Source: Mixta mediterraneensis (GTDB taxonomy: Bacteria > Pseudomonadota > Gammaproteobacteria > Enterobacterales > Enterobacteriaceae). Taken from it: DNA of 64,000 nucleotides. Below, piece after piece: positions 58,073 through 64,000 of this stretch; position 1 is the stretch's first letter, and each line of letters opens with the position of its first letter. The notes under the pieces are model-generated. The model had not been told where the DNA came from. It worked only from the letters and a program-made list of their open reading frames with translations, and did not search any database. Position numbers and translations under genes: made by a program. Where the stretch lies: NCBI RefSeq assembly GCF_014946725.1, contig NZ_JACFXY010000010.1, positions 1 to 64,000 of the forward strand, in the 5' to 3' direction.

Positions 58073-58330
58073 CTATGCGCGGATTTGTTGTGTTGTTTGG
58101 TGTTGTATCTGGACGCACGCGACATCCATCAGTTTGCTTAACTGCGAAGACAGTAAATCGACTGAGCGCTGGCTGGCAACGGTCATTTCGATATTAACGT
58201 TATCGGCATTCGCCACTGATGCCATGTTCATGGAACACACCTGGAAACCACGGTGACGAACCACGCGTAAGATGCGCTCCAATATTTCAGGACGAAAGCG
58301 AGCTTCGATAGACAATTGATGCTGGATCAT
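58073..58330 (-). CDS. ilvM: Acetolactate synthase II small subunit IlvM
   Basis: 85-residue ACT-domain regulatory subunit of acetohydroxyacid synthase [22 protein letters not shown] and the VCSMNMAS stretch match E. coli IlvM. Its ATG overlaps the TGA of ilvG (ATGA), so translation is coupled and subunits are made together. AHAS II is insensitive to valine. Confidence 0.95.
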   Translation of the reverse strand: MIQHQLSIEARFRPEILERILRVVRHRGFQVCSMNMASVANADNVNIEMTVASQRSVDLLSSQLSKLMDVACVQIQHQTTQQIRA

Positions 58331-59973
58331 GCGGTTTTCTCCATCATGTTTGCGTTGCTGGCACCCGGTGGTACCAATGGCCAGACGTTTTCATGCTCAT
58401 CAATCGCAACATGCAGGAAGTAAGGACCTTCGCTGTTCAGCAGAGCATCAAGTGCGGCGTCGACCTGTTCTTTTCGGGTGATACGCTGACCTGGGATGTT
58501 AAAGGCGCTGGCCAGCGTGAGGAAATCGGGGTTATCAGACAGATTTGTTTCACTATAGCGACCATCAAAAAATAGCTGCTGCCATTGACGCACCATGCCT
58601 AAACGCTGGTTATCCAGCAGCACGATTTTTACCGGCAGCTTGCCACGTTTGATCGTGCCCAACTCCTGAATATTCATCATGATTGAGCCGTCGCCCGAAA
58701 CACAGATAACCGTGTCCTGGGGACGAGCAACCTGTGCGCCGATGGCCGCAGGTAAACCAAACCCCATCGTGCCCAGGCCGCTGGATGTGATGAAATTTTC
58801 AGGCGCACTGAAAGACATGTGCTGAGCCGCCCACATCTGATGCTGTCCAACATCTGTGGTAATGACGGCATTATCAGGTTTACGATCGGATAATTGCTTT
58901 AACAACAGCGGGGCATAAATTGCCTCACCCGGATGATCGTAACGCCAGCTATGCATCGCCTTAAGCGCTTTCACCTCTTCGCGCCAGGCCTCAATTTGCA
59001 GCGGCTGACTTAAAGCTGGCAATACGTGATTGAGATCGCCTTGCAGAGAAACATGCGCACGGCGCAGTTTGTTGAGTTCAGCCGGATCAACATCCAGATG
59101 AATCACATTAGCCAGTGGCGCAAAGGTATCCAGCTTGCCGGTCACGCGGTCATCAAAGCGCGCGCCAACGGCAATCAGTAAATCGCAGGACTGAACAGCA
59201 AAGTTGGCGGCTTTGGTTCCATGCATGCCCAGCATACCAAGGTAAACGTCGCTATCTTTATCGACGCTGCCTAAACCTTTCAGGGTCGCAACGGCTGGTA
59301 TGCCGGTTTCTTGTGCCAGCGCACGCAGCGCCGGCACTGCCTGTGCCATGCCCACTCCACCGCCGATATACAGTATGGGTTTTTTTGCCTGCGCCATCAG
59401 CGTGCGTGATTCCTGAATGGCGTCATGTGGCAACGCTAACACTTCTTCAACCGGCAGTAGATGGGGCGCAGGCTCACCCTTAGCGATCTGAATATCTTTA
59501 GGAATATCTACTAACACCGGGCCAGGGCGGCCAGACTGGGCGATGGCGAACGCTTCTGCCATGACGGAAGGCAAATCATCAAGCGATTCAACAAGAAAGC
59601 TATGTTTGGTACAGGCTAAGGAAAGGCCCAACACATCAATTTCCTGAAAGGCGTCGGTTCCGATGAAAGCCGAAGAGACCTGACCGGTCAGCGCGACCAC
59701 GGGAACAGAATCCATCATTGCGTCAGCAAGGCCGGTGATGAGGTTAGTGGCTCCTGGGCCAGACGTTGCGATGCACACGCCTGTTTTGCCGGTTGATCGC
59801 GCATAGCCAATGGCGGCCATCACGGCTCCCTGTTCATGCCTACACAGTAGGTGCTCCACGCCGCCATCATAGAGCGCATCATAGACCGGCATGATTGCGC
59901 CACCAGGATAGCCAAATACTGTATCAACTCCCTGCGCGCGTAAAGCCTGAACCACCCACTGTGCACCTGTCAT
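58327..59973 (-). CDS. ilvG: Acetolactate synthase II large subunit IlvG
   Basis: Thiamine-diphosphate/FAD enzyme that condenses pyruvate with pyruvate or 2-oxobutyrate. 548 residues from the ATG at 59973, with CAGGAG upstream. Present: catalytic Glu in [19 protein letters not shown] (about 47), [18 protein letters not shown], and the ThDP motif [29 protein letters not shown] (in parts: [12 protein letters not shown]). The frame is intact, unlike the frameshifted ilvG of E. coli K-12, so valine-resistant AHAS II should be made. Confidence 0.97.
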   Translation of the reverse strand: MTGAQWVVQALRAQGVDTVFGYPGGAIMPVYDALYDGGVEHLLCRHEQGAVMAAIGYARSTGKTGVCIATSGPGATNLITGLADAMMDSVPVVALTGQVSSAFIGTDAFQEIDVLGLSLACTKHSFLVESLDDLPSVMAEAFAIAQSGRPGPVLVDIPKDIQIAKGEPAPHLLPVEEVLALPHDAIQESRTLMAQAKKPILYIGGGVGMAQAVPALRALAQETGIPAVATLKGLGSVDKDSDVYLGMLGMHGTKAANFAVQSCDLLIAVGARFDDRVTGKLDTFAPLANVIHLDVDPAELNKLRRAHVSLQGDLNHVLPALSQPLQIEAWREEVKALKAMHSWRYDHPGEAIYAPLLLKQLSDRKPDNAVITTDVGQHQMWAAQHMSFSAPENFITSSGLGTMGFGLPAAIGAQVARPQDTVICVSGDGSIMMNIQELGTIKRGKLPVKIVLLDNQRLGMVRQWQQLFFDGRYSETNLSDNPDFLTLASAFNIPGQRITRKEQVDAALDALLNSEGPYFLHVAIDEHENVWPLVPPGASNANMMEKTA

Positions 59974-60066
59974 CGCTATTCTCCTGTATCCTGCTGGGAA
60001 CAACAGAATTTTATGCTACTGTTCATTGCTTGTTCCTTAATGATTGACTGATATTCTGTCTGGTCG

Positions 60067-60102
60067 AAAAAAACCCCCGGACCTTTCGGTGCGGGGGTTT
60101 TT
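60067..60102 (-). terminator. ilvGMEDA attenuator
   Basis: On the - strand CCCCCGCACC - GAAA - GGTCCGGGGG is followed by seven T. It lies about 20-55 bases after the leader peptide stop and 95 bases before ilvG. This is the transcription terminator of classic branched-chain attenuation. Confidence 0.9.
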
Positions 60103-60121
60103 CGAATTCCTGGCTTGATTT

Positions 60122-60220
60122 TTAAGCCTTTCTTTCTCCAGGCGATGCCCCGCACGGTGGGAAAATAATCACCACCACGCTAATCACGACTAGGCTAATC
60201 ACTTGTAGAAGGGCTTTCAT
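60122..60220 (-). CDS. ilvL: ilv operon leader peptide IlvL
   Basis: 32-residue peptide MKALLQVISLVVISVVVIIF-PPCGASPGERKA. Thirteen residues are Leu, Val or Ile, concentrated at positions 4-19. It is close to the E. coli ilv leader (same length, same VVISVVVII core and PPCGA). When charged Ile, Val or Leu tRNA is scarce the ribosome stalls here and the attenuator at 60067-60102 does not form. No other role is expected. Confidence 0.95.
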   Translation of the reverse strand: MKALLQVISLVVISVVVIIFPPCGASPGERKA

Positions 60221-60443
60221 AGGTCGTTCAATTCTTTTACGAGTTCGAAGTAATGTCTACAGAGTTATCATAGTTACCGTGGCAATTACAATAATTTTAA
60301 TCATTTTTTTCGTAAGAGTAACCTGCACCAGTAATCATCCCGTTGTAATTAAAAGAATATTTATTGTTTGATAAATATTCATCACTTTACTGACGTAATA
60401 ATTTATCGCTGCTTTTGCGCGCATTCTCGCAATGACTTGTACC
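60221..60443 (-). promoter_or_regulatory. Promoter and upstream region of the ilv operon
   Basis: AT-rich DNA leading into ilvL. On the - strand TATGAT (60269-60274 region) is a good -10 candidate; a matching -35 is weak (TTATTG, 16-base spacer). The region is cut off at 60443 by the IS21-family element, leaving about 220 bases of native upstream sequence. Confidence 0.45.
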
Positions 60444-60528
60444 TGTCGCTACCGATGTAAAACTGGCCCACCTGCCGATGTAAATCTGACCCACCTAGGG
60501 TAAAAATGGCAGTTTTAAGGCACTGCCA

Positions 60529-62342
<1,814 letters not shown>

Positions 62343-62516
62343 TTCAAAGGGGGTGGGTCAGTTTTACTTTGGCAGGGTGGGTCAGAATTCGATCGGTATT
62401 GACATGTACCCTGCTGCACATGATGGTGGTTTGTTGCGTAGTGGCTCGCGTATAAGTTTTATCTTCCTCGCCGTGGAAAAAACAGTGCGACAAAATCGCT
62501 GTAACAAGGAGCGGTT

Positions 62517-64000
62517 ATGTCATTGTCGAAAGTACTCACACGCGCTGCATTAGGGGTAGAAGCTCCGCTGGTCACTATTGAGGTACATATCAGCAATGGT
62601 TTACCTGCGCTGACGTTGGTTGGCTTACCCGAAACAACGGTGAAAGAGGCGCGCGAGCGTGTGCGCAGCGCCATTATTAATAGCGGTTTTAACTTTCCAG
62701 CGAAGCGCATCACCATCAATTTGGGTCCCGCAGATTTGCCGAAAGAAGGAGGTCGCTACGATCTGCCAATGGCGATTGCCATTCTTGTGGCCTCTGAACA
62801 GCTTCCTGCCGGGAAACTCAACCAATACGAATTTCTGGGTGAGCTGGCTCTTGATGGCGCGCTCTGTCGCGTTCAGGGCGCAATTCCGGCCGCAATGGCG
62901 GCGCTTGAGGCTGGCCGCCAGCTGGTGCTTTCAATTGAGAATCAAGCGGATGTCGGACTTATCCGTCAGGGTACGTCATTAGTCAGCACGCATTTGTTAG
63001 GGGTATGTGCTTTTTTGCATAATCAATGCGAGTTAACGGTGGCTACGCCGCGGGAAGATGTGGTCGAGAATTTTAGCGAAGATTTAAGCGACATTTTTGG
63101 TCAGGATCAGGGTCGCAGGGCGTTAGAAATTACCGCGGCGGGAGGCCACAATTTGATGCTGATTGGCCCGCCGGGAACGGGGAAGACTATGTTAGCCACA
63201 CGGTTGCCTGGCATAATGCCTCCCTTAAGCGATCAGGAAGCGCTGGAATGCGCTGCTATTGCCAGCCTGGTTAACAGCGGTGACTTGCATCAAACATGGC
63301 GTAAGCGGCCATTCAGGTCCCCTCATCACAGCGCTTCGTTGCATGCTTTAATTGGCGGTGGCTCGCTGCCTCGTCCCGGCGAAATTTCGTTAGCGCATAA
63401 TGGCGTGCTTTTTTTAGATGAACTGCCTGAATTCGATCGCAAAGTTTTAGACTCGCTCCGTGAACCGATTGAATCCGGTGAAATTGCGATTTCTCGCGCC
63501 CGGGCAAAAGTAACCTACCCCGCTCGTTTTCAGCTAATCGCCGCTTTAAATCCAAGTCCAACCGGCCATTATCAGGGGCAGCATAATCGTTGTACCCCTC
63601 AGCAGGTTTTACGCTATCTCAGCAAACTCTCAGGACCGTTTCTTGATCGATTTGATTTGTCACTGGAAGTGCCTCTATTACCCAGCGGGATGCTGAGCAA
63701 GGAACGCCAAATCGGTGAATCATCAGCAAAAGTTCGTGATCGTGTTTTGACAGCCCGGACGCTGCAAATGGCACGCGCAGGGAAAATCAATGCGCATATG
63801 AGTAATGCAGATATTCAGTGTTGGTGTAATCTTCGTAAGGAAGATGCAGAATGGCTTGAAGCCGTATTAAACAAACTGGGTTTATCTGTACGGGCATGGC
63901 AGCGGATAGTAAAGGTAGCGCGTACGATAGCGGATTTAGCTGGCGAAAGTGATATTAGCCGGGCCCATTTACAGGAGGCGGTAAGTTATCGCAGTATTGA
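62517..64000 (+). CDS. comM: ComM/YifB Mg-chelatase-like AAA+ helicase, 3' end outside window
   Basis: 494 codons are in the window without a stop; the family is about 506 residues, so only the last dozen are missing. N-terminal ChlI-like domain (VEAPLVTIEVHISNGLPALT, GLPETTVKEARERVRSAI), Walker A LIGPPGTGKTMLA (about 218), Walker B GVLFLDELPEF (about 297-307) and the C-terminal helical region. ComM is a hexameric helicase that helps branch migration during natural transformation; in enterobacteria (YifB) its role is less clear. AAGGAG precedes the ATG at 62517. In E. coli it also lies upstream of ilvL, but here an IS21-family element ends 112 bases before it. Confidence 0.93.
   Translation, partial: MSLSKVLTRAALGVEAPLVTIEVHISNGLPALTLVGLPETTVKEARERVRSAIINSGFNFPAKRITINLGPADLPKEGGRYDLPMAIAILVASEQLPAGKLNQYEFLGELALDGALCRVQGAIPAAMAALEAGRQLVLSIENQADVGLIRQGTSLVSTHLLGVCAFLHNQCELTVATPREDVVENFSEDLSDIFGQDQGRRALEITAAGGHNLMLIGPPGTGKTMLATRLPGIMPPLSDQEALECAAIASLVNSGDLHQTWRKRPFRSPHHSASLHALIGGGSLPRPGEISLAHNGVLFLDELPEFDRKVLDSLREPIESGEIAISRARAKVTYPARFQLIAALNPSPTGHYQGQHNRCTPQQVLRYLSKLSGPFLDRFDLSLEVPLLPSGMLSKERQIGESSAKVRDRVLTARTLQMARAGKINAHMSNADIQCWCNLRKEDAEWLEAVLNKLGLSVRAWQRIVKVARTIADLAGESDISRAHLQEAVSYRSI

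Overview
The window is 64 kb of enterobacterial chromosome. The glpD/glpEGR, malQ-nfuA-gntX-bioH, tex-greB and ilvGMEDA/ilvY/ilvC blocks are close to Escherichia coli at the protein level. The gene order between those blocks, a phosphoketolase gene beside mqo, and a loss of malP suggest a Pantoea/Erwinia-like member of the Enterobacterales. That placement is inference; no rRNA or tRNA is present to confirm it.

Layout. 1-8.4 kb: aerobic glycerol-3-phosphate use (glpD against glpE-glpG-glpR, with GlpR operators between), amylomaltase malQ preceded by the last codons of a deleted malP, then nfuA, gntX and bioH. 8.5-16.7 kb: a DUF1471 periplasmic protein, a GH13 sucrose/glucosylglycerate phosphorylase-like gene with one in-frame stop, tex, greB, an 869-bp IS5-family element, the 5' half of rnz, and gor. 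The IS lies exactly where greB meets the rnz fragment, so the region looks rearranged. 16.7-29.4 kb: a Tat-type esterase, a CPA1 Na+/H+ antiporter, yqhA, a sugar-acid MFS transporter, an orphan sugar-binding protein, a GNAT enzyme, a frameshifted ABC exporter, a FemAB-like protein, a serine esterase, a broken sugar isomerase, and crcB under a fluoride riboswitch. 29.7-38.4 kb: a nucleoside hydrolase, the L-galactonate genes lgoD-lgoR-lgoT, a coupled pair of unfamiliar hydrolase-like genes, and mntP with an upstream MntR box. 38.9-51 kb: mqo, xfp, a decayed LysE/MocR locus holding a low-GC secreted carbohydrate-binding protein, a GST, a frameshifted PhzF gene, an SDR/LysR pair, yhjD and a frameshifted yhjE. 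51-60.2 kb: ilvC, ilvY and the ilvLGMEDA operon with leader peptide and attenuator. 60.4-64 kb: a complete IS21-family element with 6-bp target duplication and comM (yifB), which runs off the end.

How the genes fit together. The glp genes take glycerol-3-phosphate to dihydroxyacetone phosphate under GlpR. The lgo genes import L-galactonate and oxidise it to D-tagaturonate. The ilv genes form an almost complete isoleucine/valine pathway. Mqo and phosphoketolase are central-metabolism enzymes.

Several genes carry one lesion each: single extra bases in the ABC exporter, phzF-like and yhjE genes, and single in-frame stops in the GH13 and isomerase genes. This may be real decay or base-calling error. 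I did not find a convincing new defence or biosynthetic system. The best candidates for new biology are the coupled hydrolase pair (34.3-36.6 kb) and the secreted carbohydrate-binding protein inside the decayed exporter locus (43.5-44.3 kb).
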